NCBI GenBank assembly: GCA_002343845.1
Contig: DDSQ01000075.1
Coordinates: 8,770 to 71,682, forward strand
DNA from: Planctomycetes bacterium UBA2386
Lineage (GTDB): Bacteria > Planctomycetota > UBA1135 > UBA2386
Direction: 5' to 3'
DNA: 62,913 bases
Numbering within the stretch: position 1 is the first letter of the stretch; every line of letters starts with the position of its first letter. The notes beneath the pieces are model-generated. The model did not search any database. It was not told the DNA's origin and worked only from the letters and a program-made list of their open reading frames with translations. This document shows positions 17,707-26,433 of this stretch, piece by piece. Position numbers and translations under genes: made by a program.

Positions 17707-20700
17707 TCACTGCGCCTGCAGCACGAAGTCGACGCCGTTGCTGACGGCCAACAGGCCGAGGAACGGTCCGTTGGTCTGCGACACGCCCCACTGCGCGCCG
17801 AAGCGCGCGCCGGCGAGCGACGGCGTCGGCGGCAGCGGCAGCGGCTGCACCGCCTGGCCGGCGGCGTCGGTCATGACGACCCCGGTGACGAAGTTGGCGA
17901 CGCGGATCTCGCACGGGCCGACCACCTGCTCGACCGGTTCGCCGATCGCGACCACGGCGATGCTCGAGGGAGCGCCGTCGACGTTCAGCGTGAAGGTGGT
18001 GTTGCCGAGGAACGGCACGCCGATGGTCGCCGCGAGCGGCGCTTGCGCCGGCGAGTTCGAGCACGAGGAACCGATCGGCGTCGCGATCGCCATCGTCGGC
18101 ATCGTGAACAGCTCGCGGCCGATCGGGATCGCTGGCGGTTCGGTCTGCGTCGCGGAGAAGACCAGCTGCGCGCCGGCGCGCACGGGCTGGCCCGGGAACG
18201 AACCGAGCGCCCCGGGCTGGATCTCGGCGTGCAGCACGGTGCCGCCGGCGGTGCCATCCGTGCGCCAGAGCTCCATGCCGGTGGTCCCGTTCGTCGCCGC
18301 GAACAGCGCGCGCCGGGCGCCGCGTTCGGCGAACACGAAGCCCGCGTAGCCGATGCCCGGCAGGTCGTTCGGCGGGCAGCCGTCCTTCGGGCCGGCCGCC
18401 AGGTCGACGACCATCTGCGTGCCGGCGGTGGTGCCGTCGCTCTTCCAAAGCTCGAAGCCGTTCGTGCCGTCGTCGGCGATGAAGAGCACACCGTTGCCGA
18501 ACGGCGCCAGTGCGCCAAGGCGCGACGACTCGCTGCCGGGACGCACGTCCTTGACCAGGGTGATCGTGATGCCGTCGGTCACGCACAGCTCGAGACCCGT
18601 GCCAGCGCCCGCCGGTTCGCCGGCGAAGAACAGCTTGCCGCCCGAGGCGACCTTGTGGTGGTTCTGGCCGACGGTGCCGAGGACCGTCGTCGTCGTGCCG
18701 TCGCTGACGAGCAAGGGGCCCGGGCTGCTGCCCGTGTCGAAGAACACGCGGCGGCCGACGGCGCGCAGGTTGAACAAGTTGCCGCCGAGGGTGTTGAGCC
18801 ACGCACGCTGCGTGCCGCCGGGCGTACCGTCGCTGACCCACAGGTTGTTGCTGCCGCCTTCGGTGGCGGAGAAGAACAGCTGGCTGCCAGCGACCGTCAG
18901 GTTGCGGATGTCGCTGCCGCCGTTGCCGGGAACGATGTCCTTCACCAGCACGGGCGCCTGCAGCGGGTCCTGGAACGCGAACAACTCTCTGCCGGTCGCG
19001 GTCGTCGAGGCGTCGACGAACACGCGGCCCTGGAACGTCACCATGTCGTTGTAGATGACCTGGAAGCCCGGGATCGAGTTCGTGCTCGGCACGGTGCCCG
19101 CGGTGCGCCACAGCACGCTGCCCGGCACGGTGTTGAACCAGGTGTAGGTGCCGAAGCCCGCCGCGCGCGTGTGGATGTCGGCGCCGCTCTGGTAGCCAGG
19201 GACGGAGTCGACCAGCATCTGCGCGCTGCCGGGCAAGCCGCTGCTGAAGTGCGGTTCGCGGCCCGGGCCGGCGAGGCCGGTGGTGAGGCCGCGGAACGCG
19301 GTGAACCAGAACTGGCCGTCGACGCGCGGGGTGAAGCGCCGCGGGTCGGAATCGCCGTTGCTGCCGCGACGGAGGTCGCGCACGAGTTGCGTGGCGTTGC
19401 CCTGGCTCGACCAGAGCTCGATACCGCTGTCGAACGGCGCGGCGCAGAGGCAGTAGTTGTTCGCGAAGCCGAGGATGATCGGACTGCCGTTGCCGAAGCC
19501 CGGCACGATGTCGCTGACGCGCTGGGTCGTGACGAGATTGCTGCGCCACAACTCGTAGCCGGTGCTGCCGTCGTGGGCGGTGAAGTACGTCCACTGCGAG
19601 CCGTCCCACGCGAAGCCGGAGGCGCCGCTGGGCGGGCTGCCCGGCCAGACGTCGAACACGAGTTGCGTGCCGGCGACCGTGCCGTCGGTCGCCCAAGGTT
19701 CCGACCCGACGCTGCCGCTGCCGTTGGGTCGGGCGGAGAACCAGACGCGGTTGCCAGCCACGGCCAGGTCTTGCGGGTCGCGCGGGCCGTTCGCCGGGTC
19801 CAGGGCGAACGTGCCGCCGACCGTGCCGTCGCTGCGCCAGACGCGCGACTGGCTGCTATCGGTCGCGACGAACACGGCGTTGCCGTTCAGGGTGACGCCG
19901 AAGCGCGGGTTGCTGCTACCGGTGCCCGGCTCGAGGTCGACGAGCATCTGCGTCGTGCCCGGGGAACCCAGGCTCTGCCAGAGCTCCTCGCCGTCGATGC
20001 CGTCGTTGCACGCGAACAGCACGTGGATGCCAGCCAGCGGCATGAGGCTGCTTGGCGCCGACGGCAGCGTGGCGGCGAGGTAGACGCTGGTCGCGCCGTC
20101 GCTGGCCCACAGTTCGCCGCCGCCGCCGGTGTCGACGGGCATCCAGAGGTGCGTAGGCCCGGCGATCAGTTCTTCGGCGGGGACGTTCGTGCCACTGACC
20201 TGCACCGTGTTGCCGGGCGAGCCGTCGGTCTTCCACAGGCGGCCGCCGGCGAGGAAGTAGATCTGGTTGTTCATGCGCGCGAACGCGGCCTTCGAGCCGA
20301 ACGAGCCCTGGTAGCCCGGCGTGAGGTCGGCCAGGAGCTGCGTGCCGCCGACCGTGCCGTCGGTGCGCCACAGTTCGCGCCCGCGGGTGCCGTCGTCGGC
20401 GACGAAGATCAACCAGCCGCCGAGCGCGCCCAGCAGTTGTGGGTAGGAACCGCCGGCGGGAACCAGATCGACGACGAGCGTGGCGCTCTGCGCGGCGCCG
20501 TTGCTGCGCCAGAGCTCCGCGCCGTAGCCGTCGCCGTCCGCCGCGAAGTACAGGAACCCGTTCCACGTGACGCCCGCGAGGTGCTGCGCCTCGTAGAACG
20601 AGCCCGGGTTGTTCGGTGCCGCCGGCTCGACGTCGGCGAGCAGGGTGACCGGGCCCTGGGCGACGGCGGCCGCGGCGATGCCCAGCAAGACGGCGAGACG

Positions 20701-20721
20701 GAACGACGGCGCGGAGTTCAT
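17707..20721 (-). CDS. Giant secreted ELWxxDGT-repeat protein (second copy)
   Basis: A 1,004-residue paralogue of the protein at 12409-15369. The signal peptide MNSAPSFRLAVLLGIAAAAVA is cut before Gln22. Repeats include AELWRSNGAA, RELWRTDGTVGGT, FELWKSDGTTAGT and LELCVTDG, again about 17 of ~50 residues, with intervening FVADDGTRG-type turns. The C-terminal ~130 residues (from PIGSSCSNS) align residue for residue with the end of the first copy: LGNTTFTLNV, GPCEIRVANF, SLAGARFGAQWG, QTNGPFLGLLAVSNGVDF. The ATG at 20721 starts the signal peptide. Two such large paralogues separated by 2.3 kb suggest duplication, followed by insertion or retention of the two genes between them. Confidence 0.88.
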   Translation of the reverse strand: MNSAPSFRLAVLLGIAAAAVAQGPVTLLADVEPAAPNNPGSFYEAQHLAGVTWNGFLYFAADGDGYGAELWRSNGAAQSATLVVDLVPAGGSYPQLLGALGGWLIFVADDGTRGRELWRTDGTVGGTQLLADLTPGYQGSFGSKAAFARMNNQIYFLAGGRLWKTDGSPGNTVQVSGTNVPAEELIAGPTHLWMPVDTGGGGELWASDGATSVYLAATLPSAPSSLMPLAGIHVLFACNDGIDGEELWQSLGSPGTTQMLVDLEPGTGSSNPRFGVTLNGNAVFVATDSSQSRVWRSDGTVGGTFALDPANGPRDPQDLAVAGNRVWFSARPNGSGSVGSEPWATDGTVAGTQLVFDVWPGSPPSGASGFAWDGSQWTYFTAHDGSTGYELWRSNLVTTQRVSDIVPGFGNGSPIILGFANNYCLCAAPFDSGIELWSSQGNATQLVRDLRRGSNGDSDPRRFTPRVDGQFWFTAFRGLTTGLAGPGREPHFSSGLPGSAQMLVDSVPGYQSGADIHTRAAGFGTYTWFNTVPGSVLWRTAGTVPSTNSIPGFQVIYNDMVTFQGRVFVDASTTATGRELFAFQDPLQAPVLVKDIVPGNGGSDIRNLTVAGSQLFFSATEGGSNNLWVSDGTPGGTQRAWLNTLGGNLFNLRAVGRRVFFDTGSSPGPLLVSDGTTTTVLGTVGQNHHKVASGGKLFFAGEPAGAGTGLELCVTDGITITLVKDVRPGSESSRLGALAPFGNGVLFIADDGTNGFELWKSDGTTAGTQMVVDLAAGPKDGCPPNDLPGIGYAGFVFAERGARRALFAATNGTTGMELWRTDGTAGGTVLHAEIQPGALGSFPGQPVRAGAQLVFSATQTEPPAIPIGRELFTMPTMAIATPIGSSCSNSPAQAPLAATIGVPFLGNTTFTLNVDGAPSSIAVVAIGEPVEQVVGPCEIRVANFVTGVVMTDAAGQAVQPLPLPPTPSLAGARFGAQWGVSQTNGPFLGLLAVSNGVDFVLQAQ

Positions 20722-20863
20722 GGTCTGGCGTTGCCCGCGCGATTGCCGACGTGACGGGAATTGCGAATCGCCGGCCGCGACGCGGACCACAGGCGGGCGG
20801 GCCGTGGCGCCGATGTTGTGTGGCAGAGGGTTAGGTGCGATCGTGCCGACCCGGCGGAACGCA

Positions 20864-22225
20864 ATGACGAATCTCCCGAGCGAGCCGTCGGCTTCGGAAC
20901 AACCAGCGCCTCCTGGCGGGTTGCGCCGGCTCGCGATGCGCGGCGCTGCCTTCGAACTCGGCGCCCACGGCGTCAGCTACGCGGTCCGGTTCGTCAACTC
21001 GGTGATCCTGACGCGGCTCGTGCTTCCCGGGGACGTGGGCACGGCGATGCTGGTGTCGACGCTGCACATCGGCCTGGTGATGGTCACCGACGCCGGCTTC
21101 CTGCAGGCGATGATCCAGAGCAAGCGTGGCGACGAGCCGCGCTTCCTCGACACGATCTGGACGCTGCAGGCCATCCGCGGCGCCGTGCTGGCCGTCGTCT
21201 GCCTGCTGGTGGCCTGGCCGTACGCGCATTTCTACGACATCGCGAGCGCGCTGCTGTTCGTGACCGCGGCGCAGCTCGCGGTCGGCGGCCTGCACTCGAC
21301 GGCGATCTACCAGCTGCGCCGTCGCGTGGAACTGCAGTGGGTCGTGTCGTTCGAGGTCGTCGGCCAACTGCTCGGCGTCGCGGTCACGCTGACCTGGGCC
21401 GCGATCGCGCCGTCGCCGTGGGCGTTGGTCGGTGGTGCTGGCGTCAAGACCGCCGCCGACACCATCGCCAGCCACTTCCTGCCGGGCCGCCTTCGGCACC
21501 GCTTCCGCATCGACCGCGAGGCGCTCGCCGAGATCCGCGGCGTCGCGCGCTGGATCATGGGCAGCAGCGCGGTGTCGTTCCTCGGGGCGCACGCCGACCG
21601 CCTGGTGATCGGCCGGTTGCTCGGCGAGGCGACGCTCGGCATCTACTCGATCGCGATCAACCTCGCCGAGATGGTCGGCTTGCTGGTGCTGCGCCTGCTG
21701 TTCGGCATCGTCTATCCGGTGCTCGCGAACGAGCACCGCCGCGACGACCCGGCTCGCCTGCGCTCGTTGTTCTACGCATCGCGTTTGCGCATCGACATCT
21801 TCGCGATGTCGACGCTCGGCGCGTTGACGGTGCTGGGCCCGTGGATCGTGTCGGTGGTGTGGCCGTACGGCTGGCACGACGCCGGCTGGATGCTGCAGAT
21901 CCTGTGCGTGCGCACGGCGCTCGACCTGATCTCCAACGCCTGGGCGACCTGCCTGACCAGCCTCGGCGAGTTGAAGATGATGTTCCGGCGCAACGTCCTG
22001 CGCACCGTGACCGTGCTCGCGGCCATGCCGATCGGCTTCGAACTCGGCGGCACCAGTGGGCTGCTGTGGGGGCTCGGCGTCGCCGAGGTGCCGGCGATGC
22101 TGCTGCTGATGTGGCGGCTGCAGCAGCTGCGCATGCTCTGGTTCGCGCGCGAACTCGTGGTGCTACCCGCATGGGCGGCGGGCGCGGGCGTCGCCTACGG
22201 GTTCCTCGTGGTGTTCGTCGGCTGA
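20864..22225 (+). CDS. Polysaccharide/lipid-linked oligosaccharide flippase (Wzx/MOP type)
   Basis: A 453-residue inner-membrane protein of the MOP superfamily, which flips lipid-linked sugar units across the membrane for export of surface polysaccharides. About 12 hydrophobic segments are visible (for example TAMLVSTLHIGLVMVTDAGF, LLVLRLLFGIVYPVLA, LWGLGVAEVPAMLLLMW). The early SVILTRLVLPGDVGTAMLV and GFLQAMIQSKRGDEP segments match the family signature 'R.L.P.D.G..A' and the substrate-exposed loop. The ATG at 20864 follows a GC-rich leader without a clear ribosome-binding site. The stop overlaps the ATG of the downstream methyltransferase (TGATG), so the two genes are co-translated and likely serve one glycan pathway. 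Confidence 0.85.
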   Translation: MTNLPSEPSASEQPAPPGGLRRLAMRGAAFELGAHGVSYAVRFVNSVILTRLVLPGDVGTAMLVSTLHIGLVMVTDAGFLQAMIQSKRGDEPRFLDTIWTLQAIRGAVLAVVCLLVAWPYAHFYDIASALLFVTAAQLAVGGLHSTAIYQLRRRVELQWVVSFEVVGQLLGVAVTLTWAAIAPSPWALVGGAGVKTAADTIASHFLPGRLRHRFRIDREALAEIRGVARWIMGSSAVSFLGAHADRLVIGRLLGEATLGIYSIAINLAEMVGLLVLRLLFGIVYPVLANEHRRDDPARLRSLFYASRLRIDIFAMSTLGALTVLGPWIVSVVWPYGWHDAGWMLQILCVRTALDLISNAWATCLTSLGELKMMFRRNVLRTVTVLAAMPIGFELGGTSGLLWGLGVAEVPAMLLLMWRLQQLRMLWFARELVVLPAWAAGAGVAYGFLVVFVG

Positions 22226-23208
22226 TGCGCCCGGGCCTCGCCCGGTCTGCGCCCGAAGTTGCCGTGGACGGCGCACCGGTCGCCCACGATGCTGCGCGCC
22301 GCCGCATGGACGCCGACACCGTCGAGTGCATCCTCTGTCGTTCCGAAGCCAAGGTCGGGCGCGGCACGCTCGCCGTCGCCGACATCTCCCGGACCTGGCA
22401 GCAGAAGCACGGCATCGACGTGGCGCGGTTCTTCCCGACGACGTCGATCACCAACATCGTCTGCAGCGCGTGCGGCCTCGACTTCTACGTGCCGCAGAGC
22501 CCGGGCGACTCGTCGCTCTACGCGCACCTGCAGCGGACCTCGTGGTACTACGAGCCCGCGAAGTGGGAGTTCGAACGCGCGATCGCGCAGATCGGCGTCG
22601 ACGATCGGTACCTCGAGATCGGCTGCGGCGTCGGCAACTTCGCCGGCGAACTGGTGCGCGCCGGCAGGAAGCACGTGCACGCGCTCGACAGCAACCAGGA
22701 CGCGTTGCGGGAGGCCGCGGCGAAGGGCGTGCGCACGTTCGCCGATGCGGCCGCGATCGGTGGCGCGAAGTTCGACGTGGTTGCCACGTTCCAGGTGCTC
22801 GAGCACGTGCCCGACCCGATCGACTTCCTGCGCTTCCAGAAGTCGCTGCTGGCGCCGGGTGGCCGCATCCTGCTCGCGGTGCCGAACCACGACTCGTTCA
22901 TCGGGCTCGACGACGAGAACGAACTCAACCAGCCGCCGCACCACTGCTCGCGCTTCCGCAAGACGACGATGCGGAAGATCGCCGAACTGCTCGGCATGCA
23001 GCTCGCGAGCCTCGAGGAGGAGCCGTTGGCGAAGCGGCACGTGCCGTGGTACGTCGCCGCGTGCGGCGCGCGCGCCTGGCGATCGCCGTTCGAGCGCTTC
23101 GTCGGCTGGCGGCTGCTGGCGCCGATGCAGCGCCTCGTGCTGCAGCTGCCGTTCGTGCGCGCCAAGGTCCCGGGCCACTCGCTGTTCGCGGTCTACCGGC
23201 TGCGCTGA
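22225..23208 (+). CDS. Class I SAM-dependent methyltransferase with N-terminal zinc-binding cysteines
   Basis: A 327-residue methyltransferase. The SAM-binding motif I is YLEIGCGVGNFAGEL (residues ~129-143), motif II ends in HALDSN, and motif IV is FDVVATFQVLEHVPDP; APGGRILLAVPNHDSF completes the Rossmann core. The N-terminal part has two Cys pairs (ECILC and CSACG) typical of a zinc ribbon seen in methyltransferases of sugar-biosynthesis loci. The ATG at 22225 overlaps the flippase stop by one base; a second ATG at 22306 would remove 27 poorly conserved residues. Translational coupling to the flippase suggests methylation of a lipid-linked sugar or glycan, but the substrate is not evident from sequence. 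Confidence 0.85.
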   Translation: MRPGLARSAPEVAVDGAPVAHDAARRRMDADTVECILCRSEAKVGRGTLAVADISRTWQQKHGIDVARFFPTTSITNIVCSACGLDFYVPQSPGDSSLYAHLQRTSWYYEPAKWEFERAIAQIGVDDRYLEIGCGVGNFAGELVRAGRKHVHALDSNQDALREAAAKGVRTFADAAAIGGAKFDVVATFQVLEHVPDPIDFLRFQKSLLAPGGRILLAVPNHDSFIGLDDENELNQPPHHCSRFRKTTMRKIAELLGMQLASLEEEPLAKRHVPWYVAACGARAWRSPFERFVGWRLLAPMQRLVLQLPFVRAKVPGHSLFAVYRLR

Positions 23209-23215
23209 GCGAGCG

Positions 23216-24127
23216 TCACTCGAGCATCGCGCTGGCGAGCACGGCGACGCCGGCGATGTCCTCGGCGCTGCAGCCGCGCGACAGGTCGAGCCACGGCCGG
23301 CGCAGGCCCTGCAGCAGCGGGCCATAGGCGTGGAAGCCCGCGAGCCGCTCGGTGAGCTTGTAGGCGATGTTGCCGGCGTCGAGGTCGGGGAACACGAACA
23401 CGTTCGCCGCGCCGCGCAGCGGGCTGTCGGGGCACTTGCGCGCCGCGACCGCCGGCACGAACGCCGCGTCGAACTGCAGTTCGCCGTCGCTGACGATCGC
23501 GGGATGTCGCGCACGGAACCGTTCGGCGGCGGTGCGGACCTTGTCGACCCGCGGGTGCGCGGCGCTGCCCCGGGTCGCGAACGACAGGAAGGCGACGCGC
23601 GGCTCCTCGCCGGTGAAGCGCCGGTGGTTCTCGGCGGTGGCCGCGGCGATGTGCACGAGTTGGTCGGGGTCCGGATCGGGGACGACGCCGCAGTCCGCGA
23701 ACGACAGCGCCTGCTCGCCACGCACCATCAGGAACATCGACGACACCAGCGGGATCGCCGGCGCGGTGCCGAGGCAGAACAGGCCGGCGCGGATCACGTC
23801 GGCGGTCGCGTGCGCGGCGCCACAGACGCCGCCGTCGGCGTGGCCGAGCGCGACGAGTCCGGCGCCGAACATCGCGGGCTGCGCGGCGAGCGTGTTGGCC
23901 TCCGCCTCGGTCAGACCCTTGTGCCGCCGCCGCTCGTGCAGCAGCCGGGCGACCTCGGGGAGGCGGCGATCGCGCGTCGGATCCTCGACCCACACCACCT
24001 CGCACAGGCCGTCGCGCGTCAGCAACTCGCGGGCGCGCGCCGTGCGCGGGTCGGCCGTCTCGGGCAGCACGATGCGTGCGCGCCGGGCACGGGCAAGGTC
24101 GCGGAGGCGTGACAGCACGTTGCCCAT
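23216..24127 (-). CDS. pta: Phosphate acetyltransferase (short form)
   Basis: A 303-residue enzyme converting acetyl-CoA and phosphate to acetyl phosphate and CoA; cytosolic. Family landmarks are [11 protein letters not shown] near residue 18, [43 protein letters not shown] and the C-terminal [18 protein letters not shown]. Length fits the short Pta/EutD class without the extra N-terminal regulatory domain. A phosphate butyryltransferase activity cannot be excluded. No acetate kinase gene is in the window. The gene is convergent with the methyltransferase (seven-base gap) and divergent from the secreted protein starting at 24311. Confidence 0.85.
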   Translation of the reverse strand: MGNVLSRLRDLARARRARIVLPETADPRTARARELLTRDGLCEVVWVEDPTRDRRLPEVARLLHERRRHKGLTEAEANTLAAQPAMFGAGLVALGHADGGVCGAAHATADVIRAGLFCLGTAPAIPLVSSMFLMVRGEQALSFADCGVVPDPDPDQLVHIAAATAENHRRFTGEEPRVAFLSFATRGSAAHPRVDKVRTAAERFRARHPAIVSDGELQFDAAFVPAVAARKCPDSPLRGAANVFVFPDLDAGNIAYKLTERLAGFHAYGPLLQGLRRPWLDLSRGCSAEDIAGVAVLASAMLE

Positions 24128-24310
24128 CCGGGGCTTCGTAGCCGACGTCCCGGCGTGGCGCCAGGAACGGCGCGCCGGGCCAGGCGCCGTCCGGCCGCGT
24201 CGTTCGGTGGGGGGGCGCCGGGCTCGAACCCCCTGCGGCGGACCGTTCCCCGCCGCGGGCGCCGGAATTCGCCGGCCGAACCGCGCCAGACGTCGCCTAA
24301 TACGGACCAC

Positions 24311-26008
24311 ATGCGCGCTCTTCCCTTCCTCGTGATCGCGACCGCGGTCCTCCCCGCCCAGAAGGTGCTCGAAGTCGAGCCGAACGACACCCCCGGCACC
24401 GCGATGTCGATCACGGCCGGCAACCACGTCGTCGCCAGCTACGCCTCGACGGCCGACGAGGATTGGTTCGCGTTCACGCTGACGGCGCCGCGCCAGGTGC
24501 ACCTGCACACGGTTGCCCAGGGCACGCTGGTGCTCGGCACGTCGCGCGACAACCGCATCGCGATCTACGACGCGGCGGGCACGACGCGCCTCGCGTGGAA
24601 CGACGGCGCGGTGGGCACGATGGCCGACTGCGGCGTGACGCTGCCGGCCGGTTCCTACACGGCCCGGGTGGCGCTCAAGTCCGGATCGGCCGGCGCCTAC
24701 GACCTCGACTTCTACACGATGCCGCCGCGGACCATCGACGTGGTCGAGGCGGCGGAACCGAACGGCGCCGCCGATCCCGCGACGCCGTTCGTGCCGGGCA
24801 ACACGCTGTCGGGTGAGCTGATCGCGGCAGTTCCCGCCGACGAGGACTACTGGTCGTTCGTGCTGAGCAACCGCGGCATCGTGCTGGCGGCGACCTACGA
24901 CGACGGCGGCGTGCCGCAGGCCGACAACCTGGCGTTGCGCTTCCACACCGGTCTGCCCGGCGGCTACACGCCGCTCGGCGGCAGCGACGCGACCAACTCG
25001 GCGAGCCACCGCGTGACCTCGCTCACGCACACCGGCCTGCTCGCCGCGGGCAACTACGCGATCGCCGTGAAGGGCGGCACGGCGGCGGCCGGGACCGCGC
25101 CGTGGAACTACACGAAGCTCGGGCAGTACTCGCTGCGCACGGCCCTGATCGACATGCCGGGCAACAACCTGGTCACCGAAGGAGCCGAACCCAACAACAC
25201 GACGGCGACGCCGGCGGGTGCGTTCACTCCGGGTGACGACATCACCGGCTTCACTTCGGGCAGCTTGGACGAGGACTGGTACCTGTTGGCGATCGGCGGC
25301 CCGACGGTTCTGGGCGCGATGGCCGAAGGCACCGGGGGCACTCCCCTCGCGGGCTCGTCGCTGACCCTCTACGACGGGAACGGTGCGTTGGTCGCCAGCG
25401 CCTCGGGCGGAGCGACGTCACACGGGCGCATGGTCGCGACGATCGAGCGCCCGGGGATCTTCTTCCTGTCGATCCGCGGTCCGACCACCACCGTCACTGG
25501 CAACTACCTGCTGCACACCGGCGCCACCGGACCGCTCTACGTCAGCGCGTCGACGAAGGTCGAGCCGGCTTCGACCAACGCCTGCATCGGAAGCAATGGC
25601 CTCCGGCCGTTGCTCGGCTACATGAGCGGCGAGACGCCCGCGTTCGGCTCGACGTTCGTGACGCGCATCGAGCGCGCGCTGCCGAACGACTACGTCGCGG
25701 CGATCATCGGCCTCGACAACACGCTCGCGTTCGGCTCGCTGCCGCTGCCGGCGTTCATCGACTGGGGTGGCCTCGACAGCATGGGCAACCCGACGCCGTG
25801 CTACGGCCGCGTCGACCCGCTCGTGGTCGTGATCGTCCCCACCGACGCCGTGGGTGCCGGCGAGTACTCGCTCGTGTTCCCGTACAACACCGCGCACTTC
25901 GGCATCCGCCTCTACCAGCAGGCCATCTGCCACGACCCGACGCTCAACAGCGTCGGCTACTCGGTGTCGAACGACGCGTGGTACGTGCTCGGCGACCGGC
26001 CCTTCTGA
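24311..26008 (+). CDS. Secreted protein with pre-peptidase-type domains and shared C-terminal module
   Basis: A 565-residue exported protein. The signal peptide [16 protein letters not shown] is cut before Gln17. Three successive domains have the pre-peptidase C-terminal (PPC) pattern: [13 protein letters not shown]...DEDWFAFTL...YTARVAL near the start, [13 protein letters not shown]...DEDYWSFVL in the middle, and [12 protein letters not shown]...DEDWYLLAI later. The last ~140 residues (from NACIGSNG) contain [24 protein letters not shown] and [20 protein letters not shown]...[10 protein letters not shown], matching the C-terminal module found in four other secreted proteins here. No protease domain is present, so it probably binds carbohydrate or surface components rather than cutting. 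Two hairpins follow the gene. Confidence 0.85.
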   Translation: MRALPFLVIATAVLPAQKVLEVEPNDTPGTAMSITAGNHVVASYASTADEDWFAFTLTAPRQVHLHTVAQGTLVLGTSRDNRIAIYDAAGTTRLAWNDGAVGTMADCGVTLPAGSYTARVALKSGSAGAYDLDFYTMPPRTIDVVEAAEPNGAADPATPFVPGNTLSGELIAAVPADEDYWSFVLSNRGIVLAATYDDGGVPQADNLALRFHTGLPGGYTPLGGSDATNSASHRVTSLTHTGLLAAGNYAIAVKGGTAAAGTAPWNYTKLGQYSLRTALIDMPGNNLVTEGAEPNNTTATPAGAFTPGDDITGFTSGSLDEDWYLLAIGGPTVLGAMAEGTGGTPLAGSSLTLYDGNGALVASASGGATSHGRMVATIERPGIFFLSIRGPTTTVTGNYLLHTGATGPLYVSASTKVEPASTNACIGSNGLRPLLGYMSGETPAFGSTFVTRIERALPNDYVAAIIGLDNTLAFGSLPLPAFIDWGGLDSMGNPTPCYGRVDPLVVVIVPTDAVGAGEYSLVFPYNTAHFGIRLYQQAICHDPTLNSVGYSVSNDAWYVLGDRPF

Positions 26009-26015
26009 TCGCGGC

Positions 26016-26046
26016 CGTCGCTGCGGCGCTTTGCGCCGCTGCGACG
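26016..26046. terminator. Strong hairpin in convergent gap
   Basis: A 14-bp stem with one T-T mismatch: 26016-26029 pairs with 26033-26046 around a three-base TTT loop. It sits eight bases after the stop at 26008 and before the end of the convergent gene at 26119. No U-tract follows, but stem length and position support a terminator, perhaps for both strands. Confidence 0.55.
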
Positions 26047-26066
26047 TACGCGACCAGGACCTGGCC

Positions 26067-26083
26067 GCGCGCCTGCGGCGCGC
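26067..26083. terminator. Second hairpin in the same convergent gap
   Basis: Perfect 7-bp stem GCGCGCC-TGC-GGCGCGC with a three-base loop, 21 bases beyond the first hairpin and 36 bases from the end of the minus-strand AtuA-like small protein gene. It may serve the minus strand. Confidence 0.4.
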
Positions 26084-26118
26084 CGCTGCGGTTCTGACGT
26101 CGACTCGGAGGGACGGAC

Positions 26119-26433
26119 TCAGCGGTCGACTTCGAGTTCGAGGAGGGCGAGGCCGTGGGTCTTGCCCTGCGCGTCGGTCTTGAGGCTCTCGCTGCCGCCG
26201 CCGCCGAGCGAGTCGCGCAGCAGGAAGTTGAGCGCGAGCATGTTCGGCGCCTCGTAGCGCGTGACCTCGCCCTTGCAGATGGCGTGGAAGTGGCGCTTCA
26301 CCCGTTCGACCGTGAGCTGCGCCTTGATGAGTTCGTAGTCCTTGGCGTTGGTGACGAAGACGCCGACGTTGCTGCCGTCGCCCTTGTCGCCGCTGCGCGC
26401 GAACGCGAACGAGCCGAGTTTCACCTTCGCCAT
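26119..26433 (-). CDS. AtuA-like C-terminal ferredoxin-fold protein
   Basis: A 104-residue protein matching the small ferredoxin-fold domain that usually forms the C-terminus of AtuA-family proteins. Visible features are the opening LGSFAFARSGDKGDGSNVGV, with a conserved RSGDKGD loop, then YELIKAQLTVERVKRHF and YEAPNMLALNFLLRDSLGGG. The ATG shares one base with the stop of the upstream AtuA-core gene, so both parts are made together from one mRNA. In many bacteria the two are one polypeptide of ~590 residues. The biochemical role of this domain is not established; it is found with acyl-CoA carboxylase and isoprenoid or branched-chain catabolic genes. Confidence 0.85.
   Translation of the reverse strand: MAKVKLGSFAFARSGDKGDGSNVGVFVTNAKDYELIKAQLTVERVKRHFHAICKGEVTRYEAPNMLALNFLLRDSLGGGGSESLKTDAQGKTHGLALLELEVDR

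Noticed and set aside
24195..24290. tRNA-like stretch on the minus strand (GGTTCGAGCC followed by a C-run and CACC).
   Set aside because: The T-loop-like sequence is present, but its stem has mismatches, no matching acceptor 5' half was found, and the D and anticodon arms do not form. A GC-rich hairpin (GCGGCGG / CCGCCGC) explains part of the structure.
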